DNA from: Calothrix sp. NIES-2100 | GTDB taxonomy: Bacteria; Cyanobacteriota; Cyanobacteriia; Cyanobacteriales; Nostocaceae | Direction of reading: 5' to 3' | DNA: 64,000 nucleotides | Assembly: GCF_002368195.1 (NCBI RefSeq) | Contig: NZ_AP018178.1 | Location: forward strand, 6,104,145-6,168,144 | Part shown: one piece after another, positions 17,708-25,458 of the stretch | How positions within the stretch are numbered: the first letter of the stretch is position 1 | Layout of the letters: each line of letters opens with the position of its first letter | Position numbers and translations under genes: made by a program | Notes under the pieces: model-generated | What the model was told of the DNA's origin: nothing | The model's database searches: none | The model's input: only the letters and a program-made list of their open reading frames with translations

Positions 17708-17932
17708 TTAGAATGTGATGAGGCTGCTAAAAGCTCTGTTCCATTGAGTGTTCAGTACTGAAGCAGCAAGAACTGCATTGCCAGTTGTCAATTGTGTATA
17801 TGCAGCTGCACCAAGTGCCCAGATGGTTTGAGATGGGCTGAATTGAGATACTATAGAATCTCCACCGCTAACAATCGCAGATTCTTCAGCAGATACTTCG
17901 GTGAATAATTGGTTATTTTCGTTAACTTGCAT
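17708..17932 (-). CDS. Double-glycine-leader peptide precursor 1
   Basis: 74 residues from ATG 17932, chosen because CAGGAGT lies 7 bases upstream. The leader LFTEVSAEESAIVSGG ends at residue 24. The core has 50 residues, no Cys, and the segments SQTIWALGAAAY, TGNAVLAASVL and QWNRAFSSLITF shared with precursor 2. It is the first gene of the minus-strand export locus and has the strongest ribosome-binding site of the three precursors, so it may be the main product. A perfect palindrome at 18163-18193, about 230 bp upstream, may belong to its control region. Known relatives are expected among cyanobacterial double-glycine bacteriocin-like peptides. Function is unproven. Confidence 0.78.
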   Translation of the reverse strand: MQVNENNQLFTEVSAEESAIVSGGDSIVSQFSPSQTIWALGAAAYTQLTTGNAVLAASVLNTQWNRAFSSLITF

Positions 17933-18162
17933 GATATTGACTCCTGAATGAGAATTGTTGAAATTACTTGTCGCTAGTAGTTGATTGCTTGTTATTAGCT
18001 GCTCAACTCCTCGCTTGATTAACAAGATATATCCAATCACCTCAGGTAGTCATTTACATTTACTGCAAACTTAATTACCAATTTTAGAAAATATCGTTTC
18101 TGTATTACGTAAGTGACATTACTGAAAACTACATATAAATGGTACATTAACTTTACTAAATC

Positions 18163-18193
18163 TTAGCAAAAAATTGTCTAAATTTTTTGCTAA
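18163..18193. promoter_or_regulatory. Perfect palindrome upstream of the peptide genes
   Basis: Arms TTAGCAAAAAATT (18163-18175) and AATTTTTTGCTAA (18181-18193) flank a 5-base spacer. It lies about 230 bp upstream of precursor 1 in the region that should contain the locus promoter. It could be an operator for the NarL-type regulator or an RNA hairpin. Position and symmetry are seen; the role is inferred. Confidence 0.4.
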
Positions 18194-18454
18194 CTTTAAA
18201 AAATTAGACATAATTTATGCAGTCTAAAATGCTCTATGTACTGATTTTCTCAAAAAAATATATAAAATATGACTTAGGCACTGTACAAATGAATCATGGT
18301 ATGGTGTGACGCAAAGAGGTCATTTCCGGCTTTGATTAATCATTGCTTCGCTGGTAAATAGATCCGTGCAGTCGGGGTTTAGCAGTGTTCACCTGTGTTA
18401 ACTTAACGTGCGAGCCTTATAAAGACCTGATATTAACTCCATTCACTTAGGATT

Positions 18455-18590
18455 GCGATCGCAACTTTGACAACATCAGCTAGCAATTCTAGCCCGGTGA
18501 TGAAACCCTATCCTCGAACATCAGTAATATAATAAGGAGATATGGACGCGATCGCTTTTGATCGATTGCGCAGTTGTTCAACAACAAACC
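18455..18590 (-). pseudogene. Decayed fragment of an argD-like aminotransferase
   Basis: The plus-strand sequence from GCGATCGCAACTTT to CAGTTGTTCA aligns with the intact argD segment at about 5240-5388, in the same orientation. Blocks such as GGACGCGATCGCT and GCGCAGTTGTTCA are shared. Relative to argD there is a deletion of about 20 bases and many substitutions, and no open frame remains. It is a relic of a second aminotransferase gene of the argD type, either an old duplicate or a vanished paralog. Confidence 0.7.
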
Positions 18591-18832
18591 CCAGGTTTTA
18601 GATCTGCATGGATACATCTGAACTGTTGAGACCGCCACGCGACTTGTTACCCTTCGGGTTCTCTTCATTGAGCAGTATTCTTAATGTGCAAATAAAAAAA
18701 AGGTTTGGCTGGTTACCAGACCTCTTATAAATCCAGTGCATAACAACATCCCGATACAATTTACTCTTTATTTTTTAGTTAGGCATCTTCCTCTAGGATG
18801 TGTTCAAATCCTGGAACAGCTGATAATACCTA

Positions 18833-18980
18833 ATACCAATTTTTTATGAGGCTGCATAGAATTCGATCCCCCCTAGCCCCCCTTATTAAGGGGGGAACCA
18901 GAAAACATCTATCAAAGTCCCCCTTGGGAAGGGGGATTTAGGGGGATCAAGATATGTGCAACTTCACATTAAATTGGTAT
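18833..18980. mobile_element. MITE copy B, 148 bp
   Basis: Terminal inverted repeats ATACCAATT and AATTGGTAT enclose the internal inverted blocks CCCCCTTATTAAGGGGGG and CCCCCTTGGGAAGGGGG. It is the inverted counterpart of copy A (8314-8462), about 90% identical by eye with a single-base gap. It has no coding capacity. Confidence 0.7.
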
Positions 18981-19367
18981 AAATCAAAATTTAAATAGAG
19001 ACTAGGAATAGGCTTTGGCTACGCTCAGGCTTTACGCTCAGGCGAACGGGGCTAGGGGCTAGATAAGAGAAATTATCCGATGATTGTCCAGCTGGAGAAA
19101 AAACTAATTTCAAACAAATTTAAAGCAAAATAAAAGACGGGTATGATCCCGCCGAGATAGCTTGAAAGAGGTAATACACCTTGGACTCTGAAAAAATTAC
19201 ACAGTTAATTAAATAGGTTGTCAGGATGATTAAGGCGACAAATAAAAATAACCGTTATTTGCTCATTATTTTATCTTTTAACCCGGTTTCCTCCTGGCAA
19301 GCTTTATGAAAATAGCATGGCTAAATTTTCACAAGTTGCCAAAATGCCAAATAGTAAAAAAGCAAAA

Positions 19368-19389
19368 AAGACGGGTGAGCGCCCGTCTT
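19368..19389. terminator. Hairpin AAGACGGG/CCCGTCTT, terminator-like
   Basis: An 8-base perfect stem (19368-19375 with 19382-19389) and 6-base loop lie inside the gene-free stretch 18194-20461. An A-rich tract precedes it, which would give a T-run on the minus strand. A related GACGGG...CCCG motif occurs at about 19136-19152. Nearby, GTTGCCAAAATGCCAAATAG-like sequence occurs twice (about 19334 and 19451), and CAGTTAACAG-type repeats fill 19660-19710. Confidence 0.4.
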
Positions 19390-19735
19390 CAGTATATTAA
19401 TGTAAACATCTTGGTAATCTCTGCAATATATCAAGTGAATCTTGTGGCTAGTTGCCAAAGTGCCAAATAGTTAAAATTCACACAAATCTATTGATTGAAG
19501 TGCAATTTAAAGAAGTTATATCTGATATAAAAAATCAGAAATTACGCAAGTGTATTTTAATTTATAGTTGAGGCTGTCAAGGGTCAAGGTTAATTACTCT
19601 GGACTCTGGACTAAGCTATTCTGCTTTTAAGTTGCACAATCCATCGTGAGGGCTGTTGACAGTTGACCGTTGACAGTCAACAGTTAACAGTTAACAGCCC
19701 TTATTAGTAGTTATGCTTTTTTAGCGCCCATTAGC

Positions 19736-19930
19736 TTATTGACTATTAACAACTTGCACGCGAAGTTTGAAGAAGCGATCGCACTCTAATTGTTGCCCCT
19801 GAAAAGTAACTTTTACATCATCTACCCAAGCTTGCTGAAGTTTCATCCGCAACATTAATTTATGTAGATGTCTAATATACAGCAGATTGCAACTTAGTGA
19901 AGCAGCGTCACCCGCAGGATGATGAACAGA
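19736..19930 (-). pseudogene. Remnant of an unidentified gene
   Basis: An open minus-strand frame of 65 codons lies between stops and has protein-like composition (NLLYIRHLHKLMLRMKLQQA, AWVDDVKVTFQGQQLECDRF, FKLRVQVVNSQ). A HIP1 site lies within it. The only starts are ATG 19855 or 19846, leaving 39 or 36 residues, and neither has a Shine-Dalgarno sequence. It looks like the C-terminal part of a protein whose 5' end is lost. I do not recognise the family. An overlapping plus-strand frame near 19890-20050 also looks partly coding, so the assignment is tentative. Confidence 0.3.
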
Positions 19931-20461
19931 TTATCATTAGGGCACAACAATCTTCCCTAGATTCTACTATGATTTAATTAGTACAACGGGCACGTCAAGT
20001 ACATAGCATAGAAAATACTGCCAAAGCCAATAATAAAATTCTTATGACTTTTCACTTCCCAGCACTAATACTAACTTCATTGAATCTTTAATAACTTGCT
20101 ACCACTTTCAGATGTACTATATATTGCTGTCTGATGTCTTCTAAGCATCGATTGTACTGCCTGCTTCCTAGTCACAAAGAGCAACACCAGACTTTTGACT
20201 TAACAAGCGTGTCATTTCCCCTATGATCCATGCTTGTTAGGCTGAGCGACTTGCTCTGAGCGTAGCCGAAGGAAGCCTCAGCCCAATCCGCAATCCCCTA
20301 TTTTCCAGCTAGAATAGTTTGCTTGTACCTAGCAAAACAAAATCTTTACTGAATTAACACATGACAATATACCTAGAAAATGCTAGGTATTACTGTAAAT
20401 CATCTTGGCTGCATCACAATACAGTCATGTTTAAAGTAGTTAATATACTGTAATACTTAAC

Positions 20462-21814
20462 ATGATAGAGGAAAATGAACAAAATCTCACAAACATTCTC
20501 CAGCGAAAACTTACTTATTATTTGGAGAAATTGTCGATTAGCCGACAAAGCCAAAATCAGCAAGAAGAACTTACTTGCTTGAGCCAGCTAGCAGCTACAT
20601 ACGAAAAATTATTTGAGTTTTCGCAAGCTTTACAATACCATAAGCTGTTACTTGCTTTATCTCAGCAAATAAATGCGGCAGATTGGCAGGAAGTTGCTTT
20701 ATACAACCTAGGCAATTGTTATATTCAACTCAGTCAATATCATGATTCAATTAAATATTTTAACCAACTGCTAAATATTACTTACAACACAGGTAATAGA
20801 GTATTACAAATAGCAGCTATATGGGGATTAGGAACTAATTATCAAAATCTCGGACAGTATCAAAAAGCAATTGAATACTTCCAAAATCAGTTGGTAATTA
20901 GTTGCGAATTAAATGAGCTTAGCTGTGAAAAAAGTGCTTTAGGATCGTTGGCAAATGTTTACCAGTGTCTAGGAAATTATCAAAAAGCACTTGAGTATGA
21001 ACAAAAGGCTCTCCTAATTGCTCAACAAATGGAAGATATTAAATTTACAGGAGACTCACTCGTTAATCTTGGAGGTATTTATCTTCAGTTACAGCAGTGG
21101 CAAAAAGCAATTATTTCTTGTAATCAATCACTCTTGCTCGCCAGAGAAATTGAAAATCAAAACCTGGTGATGATTAGTCTTCACATTCTCGGCCAAGCAC
21201 ATAGAGGGATTGGTGAGTATGAAAAAGCAATGGATTTTTTAACAACAGCCCTAGAGATTTCCTCTAAGATTGGTGAGCAAAGAGTCCGCAGTGCAATTTT
21301 GCAAGGCTTAAGTGATGTGTGTAGCCAAACAAATTTGCTTGAGCAAGCAATTGAATACAATATAGAATCTTTAGGTATTAGCCGCCGAACAGGAAATCAA
21401 TTAGGTGAAGCATCTGCACTTGCTAGAATAGGCGCTACATACCAACAATTAGGGAGAAATGATCATGCTTTAGCATACTATAAACAGTCTTTAGAAATTG
21501 TCCAGGATATTGGAGTTAAACACAGTCAACAACAATTGCTATTTAATATTGGGGTTATATATTACGGTGAAGGTCAATTCTCTGAATCAAGGGAATTTTT
21601 ACAACATGCCCTCATGCTAGCTCAAGAAAGAAAAAACAATTGTGAAGAAGCGCAAATATCACTTACTCTCAGCGCGACTCTGAAAAAATTAAACCGTTAT
21701 CAAGAAGCAATTTACTATTGCTATCAAGCATACAAAATTTATAAATCTTTAGGAGACGAAATACAAGCACAACAAATGTGGCAATATCTACACAAATTAG
21801 GTGCGAAATTTTAA
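20462..21814 (+). CDS. TPR-repeat protein (LGN/TTC28-like)
   Basis: A 450-residue protein made almost entirely of about ten tetratricopeptide units with a 40-residue period. Examples are ALYNLGNCYIQLSQYHDSIK, GLGTNYQNLGQYQKAIEYF and ALARIGATYQQLGRNDHALA. There is no signal peptide, membrane segment, or CHAT or kinase domain, so it is probably a cytosolic scaffold for protein-protein contacts. Its partners are unknown. It stands alone after a 2-kb gene-poor region and before an oppositely oriented gene. AT-rich codon use and lone position would fit an accessory gene, but nothing shows transfer directly. Confidence 0.85.
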   Translation: MIEENEQNLTNILQRKLTYYLEKLSISRQSQNQQEELTCLSQLAATYEKLFEFSQALQYHKLLLALSQQINAADWQEVALYNLGNCYIQLSQYHDSIKYFNQLLNITYNTGNRVLQIAAIWGLGTNYQNLGQYQKAIEYFQNQLVISCELNELSCEKSALGSLANVYQCLGNYQKALEYEQKALLIAQQMEDIKFTGDSLVNLGGIYLQLQQWQKAIISCNQSLLLAREIENQNLVMISLHILGQAHRGIGEYEKAMDFLTTALEISSKIGEQRVRSAILQGLSDVCSQTNLLEQAIEYNIESLGISRRTGNQLGEASALARIGATYQQLGRNDHALAYYKQSLEIVQDIGVKHSQQQLLFNIGVIYYGEGQFSESREFLQHALMLAQERKNNCEEAQISLTLSATLKKLNRYQEAIYYCYQAYKIYKSLGDEIQAQQMWQYLHKLGAKF

Positions 21815-21912
21815 GCTATAGCCCTGACTCAGGCTCCACTAATCCAACCAGATTAGGGTGAATAAATTTGTAATGAGAACTTTATTCCTCATTACAAACA
21901 ATGAAATATTAT

Positions 21913-22227
21913 CTATTGTTGAAACTGCTGTTTTTCTGGCGGTTGTGGTGGATTTTCAGTTGGTTTTAGTTGCTGAAATAAAGCAGGTGGTGTAGCTTGA
22001 CGAAACGCTCCGCAATAGTGCATAGTCATCACTGCTTTAAAAGCCCAATGATCTGATGGCACATCGGTAAAGGGGTTTGCTAAAGTCTCTGCTTGATTCT
22101 GAATGCAAGCATTAATCACTTGATTGGATTTAGCAGGTTCACTATTAATAGACTCTTGAGCCTTTGCTGGATTAACTAAACCAATATTGGTTAGTAATAA
22201 CACTAATGCCAGAATTTTGTTTTTCAT
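21913..22227 (-). CDS. Small secreted protein with one partial SLH-like motif
   Basis: A 104-residue protein. It has a clear signal peptide (KNKILALVLLLTNIGLVNPAKA, cleavage likely after AKA near residue 23) and a short linker. The segment NPFTDVPSDHWAFKAVMTMH then matches the start of an S-layer homology domain. The rest of an SLH domain is missing, and the tail is Pro/Gln-rich (PTENPPQPPEKQQFQQ). Two Cys residues (ACIQ and HYCG) could form a disulfide in the periplasm. It probably acts at the cell envelope, but one incomplete SLH unit is not enough to predict wall binding. Confidence 0.72.
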   Translation of the reverse strand: MKNKILALVLLLTNIGLVNPAKAQESINSEPAKSNQVINACIQNQAETLANPFTDVPSDHWAFKAVMTMHYCGAFRQATPPALFQQLKPTENPPQPPEKQQFQQ

Positions 22228-22303
22228 TAATCCACCACAGTATACATATCTTAGGTATAGCCCTAACTAGATTTATTTCAAAAATCAAATTCTAGTCTGA
22301 TAG

Positions 22304-22447
22304 CTAATCTAAAATGTTAGCAAACATTGTTAGTGTGATGATCACGACAAGCAACCCGCCGATCCATAATGTGATAGATCCCCAACTAACTGAATCCTGT
22401 TGAATTTTTTGCCATATATTGGTGAATGTATTATTGCGAAAAGCCAT
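22304..22447 (-). CDS. 47-residue single-helix membrane protein
   Basis: Found by translating from ATG 22447, which is preceded by a perfect GGAGGT Shine-Dalgarno sequence (22454-22459). The product is 47 residues: a polar N-terminal half (MAFRNNTFTNIWQKIQQDSV), then a hydrophobic helix (ITLWIGGLLVVIITLTMFA) and the end NILD. This is a tail-anchored mini-protein of the size of small photosynthetic or respiratory subunits, but I do not recognise it as any of them. The strong ribosome-binding site and balanced composition support a real gene. It is encoded just upstream of the SLH-like gene on the same strand. Confidence 0.55.
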   Translation of the reverse strand: MAFRNNTFTNIWQKIQQDSVSWGSITLWIGGLLVVIITLTMFANILD

Positions 22448-22834
22448 TTGATAACCTCCAATTTTTATATCTGATGTAGCAGACTCGATTAATTTAGTCT
22501 GTACTAATTCACGAAAATTTGATTTTGGAGAGTATTTGCTTGAATATACTCACTAGGCTTGAATAGCTAATCAATATTTAAATTAAGCAATACTTTCCCT
22601 TCGGGCGATCGCTGCCTAAATTTCCAAAAGATATTTTTTAACTCAATATATTTTCTCATAGATAACTATTAATAAGACGAATGATCGCGTATTTGAAAAA
22701 ATTCTTAACGCAGGACTGACTTACCTATAGCAAGCTCTGCAATATGGAGAATTTTCAGGAATATTGCTCTGAAACTAGATGATAACTATATTAAACATGG
22801 GCTAATACTGATTTATGAGGTAAGGAGAGAAAAA

Positions 22835-23092
22835 ATGGTGCAACAAATCAGATCTAATCAACCACACTATGTTTGCATGATTCCAATTGAGAGTCTTACA
22901 GGTCACCAAGAAGAAGAAATCATGACTTTTGGTGTTTCTGCTGATGAAGCCAAAAAACAAGCTGAGCAATTGTTAACATCTACCTATGGTTGCAATCAGT
23001 CGCAAGTTCAGAAATTGATGCAGCAGGCAAAAATTGAATTAATTGCTCAGTGGTGTACACCCAGTCAACCGCAGAAAGACCAATCAGGTTGA
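22835..23092 (+). CDS. Conserved-looking small hypothetical protein, 85 aa
   Basis: 85 residues starting at an ATG with a good AAGGAGAG Shine-Dalgarno sequence. A beta-rich N-terminal part (HYVCMIPIESLTGHQEEE) is followed by a helix-rich part (VSADEAKKQAEQLLTSTYGC, QVQKLMQQAKIELIAQWC). There is no signal peptide or membrane segment, so it is probably a small cytosolic protein. No family is recognised. It ends 100 bp before the thioesterase start in the same direction, so the two may share a transcript. Confidence 0.6.
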   Translation: MVQQIRSNQPHYVCMIPIESLTGHQEEEIMTFGVSADEAKKQAEQLLTSTYGCNQSQVQKLMQQAKIELIAQWCTPSQPQKDQSG

Positions 23093-23192
23093 AAGCAAAC
23101 AAGCGATCGCCTACTTTGGTTTCAACTTGGGTTTAAAATGGTTTAGCTTCTTCCCAAGACGCTGTAACGAAAATCTCAAATTTGTCTCAACC

Positions 23193-23630
23193 ATGCAAAT
23201 ATTCAAAACTCTACTCAGGGTTCGACACTACGAGATGGATGCTCTCGGACATGTGAACAACGCCGTCTACCAAAACTATTTAGAACAAGCAGCTATTGAA
23301 CATTCAGAACACTTGGGCCTAAACTTAGATGTCTACCAAAAATCAGGCGGTGTATTTGTCATGCGGCGGGTGGAAATTGATTATCTGCGTCCAGCAGTTG
23401 CAGGTGATACTTTAGAAGTCACCACCTGGTTGAGGGAAATACGGGGTACTCGCGCTTTCCGAAAATACGAAATCCGTAAACAAGACCAAGAGGATTTGTT
23501 AGTCACAGCCGAAGCGCTGTGGGTGTGGGTGGATGCGAAAACAATGCGTCCACGACCAATTCCCAAGCTAATGTTAGAGAAATTTCAGCAAACTCTTAGT
23601 GAGGATTTCAGTCTTCAATATCAGAGCTAA
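23193..23630 (+). CDS. Acyl-CoA thioesterase, 4HBT hotdog fold
   Basis: 145 residues from ATG 23193. The longer in-frame extension to 23043 overlaps the previous gene and lacks conserved sequence. The hotdog motif is RHYEMDALGHVNNAVYQNYL, where the Asp is the usual catalytic residue, followed by a long beta-sheet region (GDTLEVTTWLREIRGTRAF). Such YbgC/FadM-type enzymes hydrolyse acyl-CoA or acyl-ACP thioesters in the cytosol. The exact substrate is not predictable. It does not look like the cyanobacterial DHNA-CoA thioesterase I know. Confidence 0.85.
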   Translation: MQIFKTLLRVRHYEMDALGHVNNAVYQNYLEQAAIEHSEHLGLNLDVYQKSGGVFVMRRVEIDYLRPAVAGDTLEVTTWLREIRGTRAFRKYEIRKQDQEDLLVTAEALWVWVDAKTMRPRPIPKLMLEKFQQTLSEDFSLQYQS

Positions 23631-23639
23631 TTTAATGAT

Positions 23640-23812
23640 CTGGAAATGGAGAATAGGGAGATGAGGGGGCAAGGGGGACAAGGGAGTGTCGGGAGTGTCG
23701 GGAGATAATGAAGACAAATGCCCAATACTTCTCTTCTCCCAAGGGGAGACGCTGCGCGAACGAGACGCTCCGCGAACGACTTCGCTCAGTACAAGTGCCC
23801 AATGCCCAATGA
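23640..23812. repeat. Cluster of short repeats after the thioesterase gene
   Basis: Contains G-rich repeats (GGGGGACAAGGGAGTGTCGGG, with GAGTGTCGGG repeated), CAAGGGGAGACGCTGCGCGA and GAGACGCTCCGCGA units, and CCCAATG heptamers. The gap 23631-23923 has no gene that I can support. Confidence 0.55.
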
Positions 23813-23959
23813 CAACCGACGCATAAATATGTAAATTTGATACAGGTGAGGAAAATTATTCCTGATAGTCTAGACAATAATGTGAAATATGCTAAAGATT
23901 AAGCTGTAGTAACCACACTCAAGATGATGCTAGTAAATTCAGATTTCCAGGTTAAGATT

Positions 23960-24205
23960 ATGGAGCAACATCAGCAAGAAGAACGCCAAACCGCCGCTCA
24001 AGAGTTTCAAGCAGCCTTGGACGAATTAGAAAATATCTTACAAGAAAAACGTCCTGAGGATCAAGCCAAGCCAGGATTCGATGATGGAAGTGTCAGTGAT
24101 GCTCAACTAGCTCAAGAAGAGGACGATTTAGCATCTATTGATATAGCAGCCTTTGAAGATGCAGTGGCAGATATTGAGCAATACTTAGCCCAACGCCAAA
24201 AATAA
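23960..24205 (+). CDS. Small acidic hypothetical protein
   Basis: 81 residues from ATG 23960 (AGGTTAAGATT upstream), or 93 from ATG 23924. It is strongly acidic and Gln/Glu/Asp-rich with helical stretches (QEFQAALDELENILQEKR, DIAAFEDAVADIEQYLAQRQ). There is no membrane segment or cofactor motif, so it is probably a small cytosolic, largely helical protein. I do not recognise its function. It ends three bases before the convergent SpoU methyltransferase gene. Confidence 0.6.
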   Translation: MEQHQQEERQTAAQEFQAALDELENILQEKRPEDQAKPGFDDGSVSDAQLAQEEDDLASIDIAAFEDAVADIEQYLAQRQK

Positions 24206-24208
24206 TCT

Positions 24209-24991
24209 TTATTGCTGAATTTTTTGCCGTTGGGCTTCGTATAACATTAAAGCTGCGGCGATCGCCACATTCAAAGACTCTACGCCGGGACTTAGAGGAA
24301 TTTTTACTTGCTGATCTGCCATTGCGGCGATTTCTGCTGATAAACCAGCACCTTCATTTCCCAATAAAATTAAGCTGGGTTTGCGCCAGTCTACTTCCCA
24401 GTAAGTTAAAGTCGCGCTGGGTAAGGTGGCGATGACTTGCATACCCCCTTGCTGACTTGTTTGAATTGTCGCTTTTAAATTCTCTGTCACGGCCATTGCT
24501 AGACGAAACCACTGTCCAGCAGAAGCACGTAAAACTTTGGGGTTATCTAAATCTACACTATCCCCACTCAGCCACAGACCTGAGGCTCCCGCAGCTGCTG
24601 CTGTGCGAATAATCGTACCGAGATTGCCGGGATCTTGCAAAGTTTCCACTGCTAGTAAAATACCAGTCAGAGGTAATTGAGAGGCGCGATCGCTCTTTAA
24701 AGCTGTGGCGACTACACCATCTGGTTGTACTGTAGTTGCGATCGCCTCTAAAATTTCTGCACTCACAATTTCCGCGCGATCGCATCGACTACAAGCTTCT
24801 TCCCAAAGTACAGGATGGGCTGTTTGCCATTCTGGTGTACAACACACCGCCACTAAGGGATAATTGACCGCACAAGCTTCCTCTAACAGATGTGTCCCTT
24901 CTAATAAAAATAATTGCTGCTTGTGTCGCTCCTTCGCGGAGTGCAATTTGCGAATTTGCTTGACTAAGGAATTTTGTAAACTTGTCAACAT
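24209..24991 (-). CDS. TrmH/SpoU-family RNA 2'-O-methyltransferase
   Basis: A 260-residue protein. The N-terminal substrate-binding domain (KQLFLLEGTHLLEEA) is followed by a SPOUT methyltransferase domain with the three family motifs: NLGTIIRTAAAAG, LILLGNEGAGLS and IPLSPGVESLNVAIAAALML. The trefoil-knotted C-terminus binds S-adenosylmethionine, and the enzyme methylates ribose 2'-OH in rRNA or tRNA. The domain layout resembles RlmB and related enzymes, but the target nucleotide cannot be told from sequence. A tRNA-Leu gene lies 78 bp upstream on the same strand. Confidence 0.9.
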   Translation of the reverse strand: MLTSLQNSLVKQIRKLHSAKERHKQQLFLLEGTHLLEEACAVNYPLVAVCCTPEWQTAHPVLWEEACSRCDRAEIVSAEILEAIATTVQPDGVVATALKSDRASQLPLTGILLAVETLQDPGNLGTIIRTAAAAGASGLWLSGDSVDLDNPKVLRASAGQWFRLAMAVTENLKATIQTSQQGGMQVIATLPSATLTYWEVDWRKPSLILLGNEGAGLSAEIAAMADQQVKIPLSPGVESLNVAIAAALMLYEAQRQKIQQ

Positions 24992-25068
24992 GGGAAAGAT
25001 GAAGTATGAAGGATGAAGGATAAAGTTTTTTCTTTCATCCTTTATCTTTCATCTTTTCGCTTTTTTGA

Positions 25069-25150
25069 TGCGGAACCCGGGACTTGAACCCGGAAGCCTT
25101 GCGGCACTAGAACCTGAATCTAGCGCGTCTGCCAATTCCGCCAGTTCCGC
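25069..25150 (-). tRNA. tRNA-Leu (CAG)
   Basis: The minus strand folds as a class-II tRNA. The acceptor GCGGAAC pairs with GTTCCGC, the anticodon stem is CTAGA/TCTAG with loop TTCAGGT (anticodon CAG), and there is a long variable arm and the T-arm GGGTTCAAGTCCC. The discriminator A is at 25069. CCA is not encoded. Confidence 0.95.
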
Positions 25151-25458
25151 TGGCACTTATTTATTATTGACAATTTCCAATTATTGCTCATTTATCAATA
25201 TTTGTCAAGTCATGTGTCCAGTTTTTACCGAGTATAGAGTTTTGCCAAGGAAAGAATTTTAAGTTTTTGTTGTCTGAAGAATTTTTAAATTCCTATAAAG
25301 CTTACCCCTATTATCTTTCAGCCTTTAGCATCAACCGAAAACCACCTTTTATTTATCCCAGATCCAGGTACAAAATGTAGACAAATCAAATCTTTACTGT
25401 AGAATCAAAACCAACTTCAACCCTTTAAAATTGACGTATTTATTCTGGAGGTAGGCTT

